Shown here in pieces: positions 13,349 to 19,649 of a DNA stretch of 19,649 bases. Positions within the stretch are counted from its first letter, which is position 1; the number at the start of each line of letters is the position of its first letter. Source of the DNA: an uncultured Alphaproteobacteria bacterium (lineage in GTDB: Bacteria > Pseudomonadota > Alphaproteobacteria > RF32 > CAG-239); contig CALXWF010000037.1 of the NCBI GenBank assembly GCA_944392285.1, positions 1 through 19,649 on the forward strand, written 5' to 3'. The position numbers were made by a program, and so were the translations under genes. The notes beneath the pieces were generated by a model that was not told the origin of the DNA, made no database searches, and was given only the letters and a program-made list of their open reading frames with translations.

Positions 13349-14233
13349 ATGAATACCAAATTCACCATTATTGTTGCCAGCTACAACTATCGTCGATATA
13401 TCGGACAAACTTTAGATTCTATTTTGGCACAAACATATAAAGATTTTGAGGTCTTGGTGGTTGATGATTGCTCTCAGGATGACTCGGTTTCGCTTATTAA
13501 AGAATATTGCCAAAAAGATGCGCGTGTGAGACTGATAGAAAATGACAAAAACTTAGGACTGGTGCGCACGCTTAAAAAAGCCGTTTCTTTGGCACAAAAT
13601 CCCTGGTTGGCTTTTTGTGAAAGTGATGACTACTGGACGCCGGATTATCTGGCAGAAAAGGCCGCTTATATCAAGGCGCATCCGGAAACTGCCATTGTGG
13701 TAAACGATGTCGCTTTGTTTGGGGATGACAAAGCCATGGCAAAGGTAAAAAAAGAGCGTGTCTCTTTTGAAAAATTAAAAAAATATCAAGACCCTCGCTC
13801 TATGTATGCAGACCTATTTTATCATAACATTATTCCCACTTTTTCTTGTGCGGTTGTGCGTAAAGACTTGCTTGAGGCCTGTGATTTTAATCCGGTGCAG
13901 CCGGCACTGTTGGACTGGTGGCTGTGGCGGCAACTGGCCCCTGATTATAAGGTTGGTTATATTGATAAAAAACTGACATTTTGGCGCATGCATGACAACA
14001 GCTATATCCGCCGTCACCAAGAAAAGGGCAAAGAACTCAGCCGTCAAATGTTTTATGCCAACAATCGGTTGATTGCAGGCAAAGGCAGATTAAAATTTTA
14101 TCTTACATGGATGAAAGCCTTTGTTTTAAAGCATTTTGTCCGGGTAAAAGTAACCAAAAATAACCGTCTGCTCATCAGAGTCTGTGCTTTGCCGATTTGC
14201 AATATCAAGCTAAAAAATCAAGAAAAAGACTAA
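13349..14233 (+). CDS. Family 2 glycosyltransferase, second of the cluster
   Basis: I start this gene at 13349 (MNTKFTIIVASYNYRRY) since the in-frame ATG at 13307 lies within the previous gene and adds a non-homologous stretch; AGAAAGAGA precedes 13349. The 294 residues contain IIVASYNYRRYIGQTLDSILAQT, VLVVDDCSQDDS, NKNLGLVRTLKKAV and the D-x-D-like CESDDYW, with a later W-W-L-W-R-Q region and W-R-M-H-D-N typical of GT2 acceptor sites. It is probably another LOS oligosaccharide transferase, cotranscribed with the gene before. After it comes an 88-base gap with its own candidate promoter. Confidence 0.9.
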   Translation: MNTKFTIIVASYNYRRYIGQTLDSILAQTYKDFEVLVVDDCSQDDSVSLIKEYCQKDARVRLIENDKNLGLVRTLKKAVSLAQNPWLAFCESDDYWTPDYLAEKAAYIKAHPETAIVVNDVALFGDDKAMAKVKKERVSFEKLKKYQDPRSMYADLFYHNIIPTFSCAVVRKDLLEACDFNPVQPALLDWWLWRQLAPDYKVGYIDKKLTFWRMHDNSYIRRHQEKGKELSRQMFYANNRLIAGKGRLKFYLTWMKAFVLKHFVRVKVTKNNRLLIRVCALPICNIKLKNQEKD

Positions 14234-14255
14234 TCACCAAAGAGAAAATATCCTG

Positions 14256-14283
14256 TTGCAAAGGAAGTGGTTTCTGTTATACT
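14256..14283 (+). promoter_or_regulatory. Candidate promoter for the 14322 gene and onward
   Basis: TTGCAA (14256-14261) and TATACT (14278-14283) are 16 bases apart, with a pyrimidine-rich start region after them. AGGGAA precedes the ATG at 14322. The boxes are close to those at 12281-12308, so both halves of the LOS cluster may be expressed in a similar way. Confidence 0.6.
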
Positions 14284-14321
14284 CTCTGGCATCGTAATCA
14301 AACTTTTGCAGGGAATAAGAC

Positions 14322-15377
14322 ATGAAAAGAATCTTGCACGTCGCCAATTTCAACCTCTTTCGCTTAAAGAAATGCTATCTTAATTCCATCACCTTAAAAA
14401 TCAACAACGGCCTGATACGCCACGGATATCATGTTATCACTTATCCGGACAGAGATTTATGCCGAATGTTTGGTTTTGGGCATATGAATTGGTTCGGTCG
14501 CCGCAAATTGCAAAATCATCTGATAGAATTTGCCAAAGCCATGAAGCCGGATGCCGTGATTTTAGGCCATGCCGACACGGTGGAGCAAGACACCTTGTTT
14601 AAGCTGCGAGAGCTGTTTCCGGATTTGAAAATCTTGCAATATAATGTAGACCGCATTGTTCCCGGCATTACCGATAACAATATTGCCGCCATTAATTCCA
14701 AGTTAGACGCGGTAGATGCCACCATCATCACCACGGCTGAGCGCAAACTTTTGGATATGTTTAAGCGTGACGGCAAATTTGTCGGCTTTTTCCCCAATCC
14801 GGTAGATGATTCGATTGAGCGTGAAAATGCCTATTTGCATGAAAATTTGCCCTATGATTTAATGCTTTGTGTTGACAGAAGCGTTCGTCAGTTTTGCGGC
14901 AAATATGTTCCCTGTGAAGAGATTATTGCCGATATTCGCAAACAAATTCCTGATTTGAAATTGTTACTGGCCGGCATTGATAAACATCATTTGCTTGAGG
15001 GCGCGGCATATCAAGACGCCCATGCAACTTGTGCCATGGGTTTTAATCTGAGCCGTATTAATGATGTTTATTTATACAGCTCGGACCGTTTGGCTCATAG
15101 CGTCGGCAACGGTCAATTAGCGGTTTTGGATGATCGTACCGGCTATAAAGACATTTTCTCAGATGATGAAATGTGCTTTTTCCATACCCCCGAAGAGATG
15201 ATTGAAAAGGTTGCCTATTATCATAAAAACCCGCAGGAAAGAATGCGTGTTGCCAAAAACGGCGCTGAAAAATATCGCAAACTGTTTAATGAAAAAGTTA
15301 TCGGGGCATACATTGCCGACATTTTGTTCGGAGAACCGACTGCTGATAAATATTTTTGGCTCGGGCTTGATAAATAG
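14322..15377 (+). CDS. CgeB-like GT-B glycosyltransferase
   Basis: The 351-residue protein has a Rossmann-type N-terminus (RILHVANFNLFRL, then GLIRHGYHVITYPDRD, and PDAVILGHADTV at about 75-90). Its C-terminal domain is of the CgeB/Glyco_trans_1_2 type: MGFNLSRINDVYLYSSDRLAH, GNGQLAVLDDRTGYKDIF, FFHTPEEMIEKVAYYHKNP and RMRVAKNGAEKY (from about 240 to 330). That pattern is the donor-sugar binding half of GT-B enzymes. It has no membrane helices and is likely cytoplasmic, working on the same LOS oligosaccharide as its neighbours. The next gene begins 8 bases after the stop behind AGGAGGT. Confidence 0.85.
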   Translation: MKRILHVANFNLFRLKKCYLNSITLKINNGLIRHGYHVITYPDRDLCRMFGFGHMNWFGRRKLQNHLIEFAKAMKPDAVILGHADTVEQDTLFKLRELFPDLKILQYNVDRIVPGITDNNIAAINSKLDAVDATIITTAERKLLDMFKRDGKFVGFFPNPVDDSIERENAYLHENLPYDLMLCVDRSVRQFCGKYVPCEEIIADIRKQIPDLKLLLAGIDKHHLLEGAAYQDAHATCAMGFNLSRINDVYLYSSDRLAHSVGNGQLAVLDDRTGYKDIFSDDEMCFFHTPEEMIEKVAYYHKNPQERMRVAKNGAEKYRKLFNEKVIGAYIADILFGEPTADKYFWLGLDK

Positions 15378-15385
15378 GAGGTCTT

Positions 15386-16315
15386 ATGAGCAACATACAA
15401 GTATCTTTTGTCATGACGGTTTATAATAAAGAAAAATATTTGCCGTCGGTTTTAAAGGCTCTGACCAATCAAAGCGGGATAGGAGAGGCCGAATATATTT
15501 TTTGCGATGATGTTTCAACCGATCGTTCGGTAGAAATTATTGAAGAATATATGAAAGATTTTCCGCATGTAAAAATTTTTAAAAACACCGAAAACAAAGG
15601 TCCCGGTGTGCGCATCAATCAAGGAATTGAGGCAGCGGAAGGTGAGTATATCCGCATGTTAGACTCTGATGACATGTTTCCGTTAAACTCAACCGAAGTT
15701 ATGTTAAAATTGGCACAAAAGCATAATGCGGACATCGTTTACGGCAAATTTACCCGCACCTATAAGCCGGCAGAAGAAATTACCGCCGAACACATGAATG
15801 AAGATGTAAAATATGTATTCCATAAAAATGCTTTAGAGAGTGTTTTGTGGGGCAAATATACCAGAATGGGGCAACTGATAAAGGCCGATGTCTTGAAAAA
15901 AGCCGGTGGGGCTCACCCGAAAGTCTTTATTCAAGACGAGTCGATTCCCTTGCGCGCGGCGCTTTATGCCACCAAAGGCATTATTAAGATGGATGCCAAT
16001 GTTGTTTTGGTGCCTTTGGAAGACGGCAATCTATCCGGCAGCAAAATCCAGCTCGATCATGACAGATTTTTAGCCTATTACTATATGTTAACTGAAAACC
16101 CGGGGTTAAAACCGCGCTATTTGGCCAGACTAAATCAGCGAGCGGTTTCTGCTTATTGGAAATATTGCCGCAAGGTTAAAAAACATCCATATTTCAGTGC
16201 AGATTTTTGGCGCTATGTGATAAGCAAAATTTTTGCCCCCAAGCCAGATATGGCCTATTTGGAACAAGCCAAGGCAGATTTTTTAAGTAATCCGAAAATT
16301 TTGCGAGTAAAATAA
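15386..16315 (+). CDS. Family 2 glycosyltransferase, third of the cluster
   Basis: The 309-residue GT2 protein has VSFVMTVYNKEKYLPSVLKALTNQ (6-29), the EYIFCDDVSTDRS loop, NKGPGVRINQGIEAAEGEYIRMLDSDDMF (about 72-100, including the D-x-D), and a later IQDESIPLRAALYA region whose E-D-like residues fit the catalytic base of the family. The C-terminal 80 residues are basic and aromatic, likely membrane-associated by surface contact. A perfect AGGAGGT lies just before its ATG. Its stop is directly followed by the ATG of the ParB-fold gene. The function is sugar transfer in LOS synthesis; specificity is unknown. Confidence 0.9.
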   Translation: MSNIQVSFVMTVYNKEKYLPSVLKALTNQSGIGEAEYIFCDDVSTDRSVEIIEEYMKDFPHVKIFKNTENKGPGVRINQGIEAAEGEYIRMLDSDDMFPLNSTEVMLKLAQKHNADIVYGKFTRTYKPAEEITAEHMNEDVKYVFHKNALESVLWGKYTRMGQLIKADVLKKAGGAHPKVFIQDESIPLRAALYATKGIIKMDANVVLVPLEDGNLSGSKIQLDHDRFLAYYYMLTENPGLKPRYLARLNQRAVSAYWKYCRKVKKHPYFSADFWRYVISKIFAPKPDMAYLEQAKADFLSNPKILRVK

Positions 16316-16999
16316 ATGCGCTTGGGTTTTTCATCAGAAGTTTATCCTTTAGAAACGGCTGATATTGCAGCACTGCCGGATTTTAAAGAGAAGCTGAATG
16401 TCACTCTGCCGCAAGATAAGATTATTGTTTTGCTCGGCGATGACAAAAAAGGCACGGATGACTATTTGCTCACGGGCCGAGATTTAGTCACAAAAGCAGT
16501 CGAACAAGGGCAAGATAAAGTTAAAGTAAGACTTGCGTTTGATGTCAGAACACCTTGTTTTGATATATTTTCCACCATGATAAAGAAAAAGCGCGAAAAA
16601 TATGAATCTTTTTGCCGCCGCATTTATCATATTGACCCGCATGATATCCGCCGCATGAATATTGAGCGCAACTTCAAAACCAAGGAAACGGCATATAATA
16701 ACACCAAAAAACGCTGGTATCTGCCGCAAGAAGAAAGAGATAAAAAATATAACAAATTGTTAAATTCAATCAAAACCCATGGGTATAGAGATGATTGTCC
16801 GATAGAGATAATGCTTTGCCGCAGTTTTGGAGTCCAAGACACGGTGCATCAGGGGCATCATCGCATGGGAATAGTATTAGAATGCGGGCTGACCCGTATT
16901 TCCGTAAAATTTAAGGCAGCCGGTTACACGCCAAAGTTTTTACATTGGCTGTTAAAGCCTTTGGCGCGCCATAAATTGCAATCAAAACTAAAAAAATAA
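16316..16999 (+). CDS. ParB/sulfiredoxin-fold protein embedded in LOS operon
   Basis: The 227-residue protein begins at the base after the previous stop. The C-terminal half carries a ParB/Srx-like signature: LLNSIKTHGYRDDCPIEIM (148-166), then DTVHQGHHRMGIVLECGLTRISVKF (175-199). The G-H-H-R motif equals the nucleotide-phosphate binding G-x-x-R of the ParB family. The N-terminal half contains VLLGDDKKGTDDYLLTGRDLV and is not recognised. There is no HTH domain and no parA neighbour, so chromosome partitioning is unlikely. Other members of this fold hydrolyse CTP or act as small-molecule kinases, so a role such as phosphorylating a sugar is conceivable. That is inference only. The basic C-terminus may bind the membrane or DNA. 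Confidence 0.7.
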   Translation: MRLGFSSEVYPLETADIAALPDFKEKLNVTLPQDKIIVLLGDDKKGTDDYLLTGRDLVTKAVEQGQDKVKVRLAFDVRTPCFDIFSTMIKKKREKYESFCRRIYHIDPHDIRRMNIERNFKTKETAYNNTKKRWYLPQEERDKKYNKLLNSIKTHGYRDDCPIEIMLCRSFGVQDTVHQGHHRMGIVLECGLTRISVKFKAAGYTPKFLHWLLKPLARHKLQSKLKK

Positions 17000-17009
17000 A
17001 GGGACTAAG

Positions 17010-18596
17010 ATGAAAAAATTTCAGCTTCCGTTGATTTGGTTTAACTTACTTTTTGCCATATATACGGTTCTTGCCTATAACGGCGTTTTTTTTCAAAAAT
17101 TAAATGAGATATATGCCTCGACGGCAGTTATAATTGCTACGGCGCTTGTCTTAATTGCGGTGCTGAATTTGCTGTTTAATTTGCTTTTTTATCGGTATAC
17201 GACCAAGGTCATTGCCGTTTTATTAACCTTGATCAATGGTTTGGTACTTTATTTTATGATAAATTACAATGCCGTAATTGATAAGGTTATGCTCTTAAAC
17301 GTTATCCAAACAGATGTTTATGAAGTTGAAGATTTGCTCGGTCAAACCTTTTTCATTTACTTTGGCGGTTTTGGCCTTTTGCCGGCCGTCATCATTGCAC
17401 TTTTGCCCATAGACTATGAGCAAGGCAAGTGGAAAGGGCGTTTAGCCAGCATGGCGGCCTCGGTGCTTTTTGCCGGAGCTTTGTGCGGTTATGGCTATAA
17501 AACAACGGAAGATTTGGCCAGAAACCAAAAGCCCATTCGTTATGCTTTGGTTCCGAGCAATTACATCGGCTCAACCATTTCGGCTATAAAAATGCAACGC
17601 AAAAAAAGCTCACACCCCTTTGTGCAAATTGCATTAGATGCCAAGCGGACGGATTATTGGGAGAAAAACGGCAAAAAGAACCTTTTTATCTTTATTGTCG
17701 GAGAAACCGCGCGTGCCGCCAATGATTCGCTTAACGGATATGCCAGAGATACCAATAAACCGTTAAAAGAATTTTCCGATGAATTGTTATATTTTTCAAA
17801 TGTCCGTTCATGCGGCACATCAACGGCCGTTTCGGTTCCTTGTATGTTTTCCAAAGACGGCAGAAAACAATTCAAACCCGGCAGTGAAGATTATACCGAA
17901 AACTTCTTAGATATATTGGAAAGACTTAATTTCAAAGTCTTTTGGCGTGAGAATAACACCGGCTGCAAAGGCAACTGCGACAGGGTGGAGGTTGAAGATG
18001 TCTGCCTTGAAAAAAGTTGTTATGACAAAGTGTTAATGGAAGGTTTGGCAGAAAAACTGAAAGGTTTTGAAGAAGAGGACATTTTTGTTGTCTTCCATCA
18101 AAAAGGCGTGCACGGTCCAAGCTATATTGACCGTTATCCGGCAGAATTTGATGTCTGGAAACCGGCTTGCCAAGATAAAACGGATGTAAAAAAATGCACC
18201 CCGGAAGAACTGGTCAATGTTTATGATAATGCCACCTTATACGGCAGTCAGGTCATGGCTGATTATATCCGTGAGTTAAAACGCTTAGGCAACGACTATA
18301 ACACCTTTTTGATTTATGCCTCAGACCACGGAGAATCTTTGGGCGAGGGCGGGTTTTATCTGCACGGCCACCCTTATGATGAAGCCCCTGATTATCAAAA
18401 ACATATTCCGATGATGGTTTGGATGTCTGAGAGCTTTGCCCAAAGCTTTAAGATTGATCAAAACTGCTTAAAACAACAACTTGCTAAGCCTTATTCGCAT
18501 GATAATCTGTTCCATTCCATGCTTGGCTTAACCGGTGTACAAACGGCAGAATATAATCCGAGTTTAGATATTTTTGCCGCTTGCCGGATAAAATAG
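17010..18596 (+). CDS. EptA/MCR-type phosphoethanolamine transferase
   Basis: The 528-residue protein has five predicted N-terminal membrane helices (about 8-26, 37-61, 66-88, 112-132, 146-164). A periplasmic alkaline-phosphatase-like sulfatase domain follows. Zinc and catalytic residues are all present: E232 in FIVGETARAAN, nucleophile T272 in SCGTSTAVSVPCMFS, H368 in GVHGPSY, D439 and H440 in YASDHGES, H452 in FYLHGHPY. Eight cysteines pair as in this family (268/278, 319/323, 332/337, 387/396). It moves phosphoethanolamine from phosphatidylethanolamine to lipid A or core sugar/Kdo on the outer face of the inner membrane, lowering negative charge and often giving cationic-peptide tolerance. 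As the last gene of the LOS cluster, the target may be the core made there. Precise acceptor unknown. Confidence 0.93.
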   Translation: MKKFQLPLIWFNLLFAIYTVLAYNGVFFQKLNEIYASTAVIIATALVLIAVLNLLFNLLFYRYTTKVIAVLLTLINGLVLYFMINYNAVIDKVMLLNVIQTDVYEVEDLLGQTFFIYFGGFGLLPAVIIALLPIDYEQGKWKGRLASMAASVLFAGALCGYGYKTTEDLARNQKPIRYALVPSNYIGSTISAIKMQRKKSSHPFVQIALDAKRTDYWEKNGKKNLFIFIVGETARAANDSLNGYARDTNKPLKEFSDELLYFSNVRSCGTSTAVSVPCMFSKDGRKQFKPGSEDYTENFLDILERLNFKVFWRENNTGCKGNCDRVEVEDVCLEKSCYDKVLMEGLAEKLKGFEEEDIFVVFHQKGVHGPSYIDRYPAEFDVWKPACQDKTDVKKCTPEELVNVYDNATLYGSQVMADYIRELKRLGNDYNTFLIYASDHGESLGEGGFYLHGHPYDEAPDYQKHIPMMVWMSESFAQSFKIDQNCLKQQLAKPYSHDNLFHSMLGLTGVQTAEYNPSLDIFAACRIK

Positions 18597-18617
18597 CGAG
18601 AAGATGCTCATAAAAAA

Positions 18618-18642
18618 CCCTGCAAATTGCGGGGCTTTTTTT
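18618..18642. terminator. Bidirectional intrinsic terminator between eptA-like and corC-like genes
   Basis: CCCTGC (18618-18623), loop AAATT, GCGGGG (18629-18634) form a 6-bp stem with one T-G pair. An A6 run lies on the left and a T7 run on the right, so it can end transcription from both convergent genes. The T run reaches the stop codon of the minus-strand gene at 18641-18643. Confidence 0.85.
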
Positions 18643-19649
18643 ATTGGGCTTTGGCGTTTTGTTGTTTACGCTCAAGTTTCTTTTTCCATTTTTGTTTAGC
18701 ATATTGTTGCATATCGGCGATTTCATCAAATTCATCGATAATTTCGCGACCGAGAATGGTTTCAATAATATCCTCAAGCGTGATAATTCCGACCCAAGTG
18801 CCGTGTTGGTCAACAACCAAGGCCATATGGTTGCGGTCTTCAAGCATGCCGGACAAAACTTTTTCAAGGCGGGCTTCGCTGTAAACGCTGCGCATGGAGC
18901 GGCGATAGCTTCCGACTTTTTCGGTTTCCTTGGCTTTGGCAATGCAGCCTTTATGAATATAGCCGTCAAAGATTTGTTTTTCCTCATCAATAATCGGATA
19001 ACGAGAGAAAGGCGAGGTCGCCACCAGTTTGGCAAAAGCCTTCATGGACATATTGGGTTTTACCGTATTAACGACAATTCTCGGGGTCATAATATCTTTA
19101 ACCTTAATTTGATAGAGGTTTAAGACGTTGCAAATGACTTTATATTTGTTATCGTCCAACACATTACATGTATTTCCCATTTTGGCCAGAGCCTTAATCT
19201 CGTCTCTGATACTGGAAGTCTCATCAACTTTGGCAAACCAGTTTGTAATAAAGCGAGAAATATAAAGGAAAGGCTTCAAAGTTACAATCATGATTTTAAG
19301 GGTAACCACCATGGAAGGAATAAGCTGTTTCCAATATCTGGCGCCGACGGATTTCGGCAAAATTTCAGACAAGACCAAAATGGCAAGGGTCATAATACCG
19401 GAGGCAAGCCCCAAATAAGCCTGCCCGTAGAGCGCTGCGACCTGAGCACCGACACCGGCGGCGCCGACCGTGTGGGCAACCGTGTTTAAGGTAAGAATGG
19501 CTGCCAAAGGCTCATCAATATTAGATTTCAAATAAGAAACCTCCCGAAAGAGCTTCGGATTTTTATCTTCAAGCTGAGCAATATAACTTGGAATAATGGA
19601 AAGAAGAGCGGCTTCCATAACCGAACATAAAAAAGATATACCAATCGCC
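18641..19649 (-). CDS. CNNM/CorC (HlyC) family membrane protein with DUF21 and CBS domains, 5' end outside window
   Basis: The frame is open to the right edge. The first ATG at 19616-19618 is internal: upstream codons read A-I-G-I-S-F-L-C-S-V and then M-E-A-A-L-L-S-I, the usual first-helix sequence of DUF21 (S-x-x-E-A-A-L-L-S). The start therefore lies outside the window. After three or so DUF21 helices (with GAAGVGAQVAALYG and LVLSEILPKSVGARY) come two CBS domains: KDIMTPRIVVNTVKPNMSMKAF with SRYPIIDEE, and ALVVDQHGTWVGIITLEDIIETILG. A short charged tail ends the protein; the CorC_HlyC domain appears absent. The family is linked to magnesium and divalent-ion transport. It points toward the LOS cluster across a shared terminator and is not part of that operon. 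Confidence 0.92.
   Translation of the reverse strand, partial: AIGISFLCSVMEAALLSIIPSYIAQLEDKNPKLFREVSYLKSNIDEPLAAILTLNTVAHTVGAAGVGAQVAALYGQAYLGLASGIMTLAILVLSEILPKSVGARYWKQLIPSMVVTLKIMIVTLKPFLYISRFITNWFAKVDETSSIRDEIKALAKMGNTCNVLDDNKYKVICNVLNLYQIKVKDIMTPRIVVNTVKPNMSMKAFAKLVATSPFSRYPIIDEEKQIFDGYIHKGCIAKAKETEKVGSYRRSMRSVYSEARLEKVLSGMLEDRNHMALVVDQHGTWVGIITLEDIIETILGREIIDEFDEIADMQQYAKQKWKKKLERKQQNAKAQ

Noticed and set aside
18484..19035. 183-codon minus-strand ORF
   Set aside because: It is an alternative frame over the CBS region of the CorC-like gene and the end of the eptA-like gene, with composition typical of a shadow frame and no domain.
1..19649. CRISPR array, insertion sequence, prophage or toxin-antitoxin locus
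   Set aside because: No evenly spaced repeats, transposase, integrase, phage structural or toxin-antitoxin genes were found on either strand.

Overview
The window looks like chromosomal DNA of an AT-rich (by eye), Gram-negative alphaproteobacterium, probably host-associated. The main clue is the order fabH, ihfA, MerR-type regulator, tRNA-Pro at the left end, which is the usual alphaproteobacterial arrangement (plsX would be expected just upstream). A lipid A/LOS phosphoethanolamine transferase of the EptA type and a lipooligosaccharide-type glycosyltransferase cluster fit a Gram-negative envelope. The species cannot be named from the sequence.

Layout. 1-1854 (+): fabH, whose frame is broken by a 65-bp foldback insertion, then ihfA and a MerR-family regulator. 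1855-2600: no protein gene; it holds a tRNA-Pro(GGG) with a strong terminator, surrounded by decayed tRNA-derived repeats and conserved hairpins. 2616-2957 (-): a small DUF486 membrane protein. 3102-3967 (+): a DUF4186 protein overlapping a hypoxanthine/deoxyinosine DNA glycosylase gene. 3971-5578: a cupin and flavodoxin operon (-) divergent from a MerR regulator (+), with a textbook MerR-type operator and promoter between them.

5624-9749 (-): a cell-surface sugar cassette in the order acetyltransferase, DegT aminotransferase, capsule-type glycosyltransferase, GT2 glycosyltransferase. It is very AT-rich and contains what looks like the decayed tail of a radical SAM/SPASM gene. 9999-12279 (+): a membrane operon made of an unknown two-TM protein, a DUF2157 protein and a GDYXXLXY-type protein. 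12340-18596 (+): three GT2 glycosyltransferases, one CgeB-like glycosyltransferase, a ParB-fold protein and an EptA-type transferase, together most likely LOS core/outer-core assembly and modification. 18641 to the right edge (-): a CNNM/CorC family membrane protein, facing the LOS cluster across a shared bidirectional terminator and running off the window.

The points most worth a second look are: the inverted-duplication frameshift in fabH; the tRNA-Pro pseudo-copies with about 150 nt inserted at the anticodon loop; the SPASM remnant at 6803-6976; the ParB-fold protein inside the LOS operon; and the MerR-controlled pairing of a four-cysteine flavoprotein with an exported cupin.
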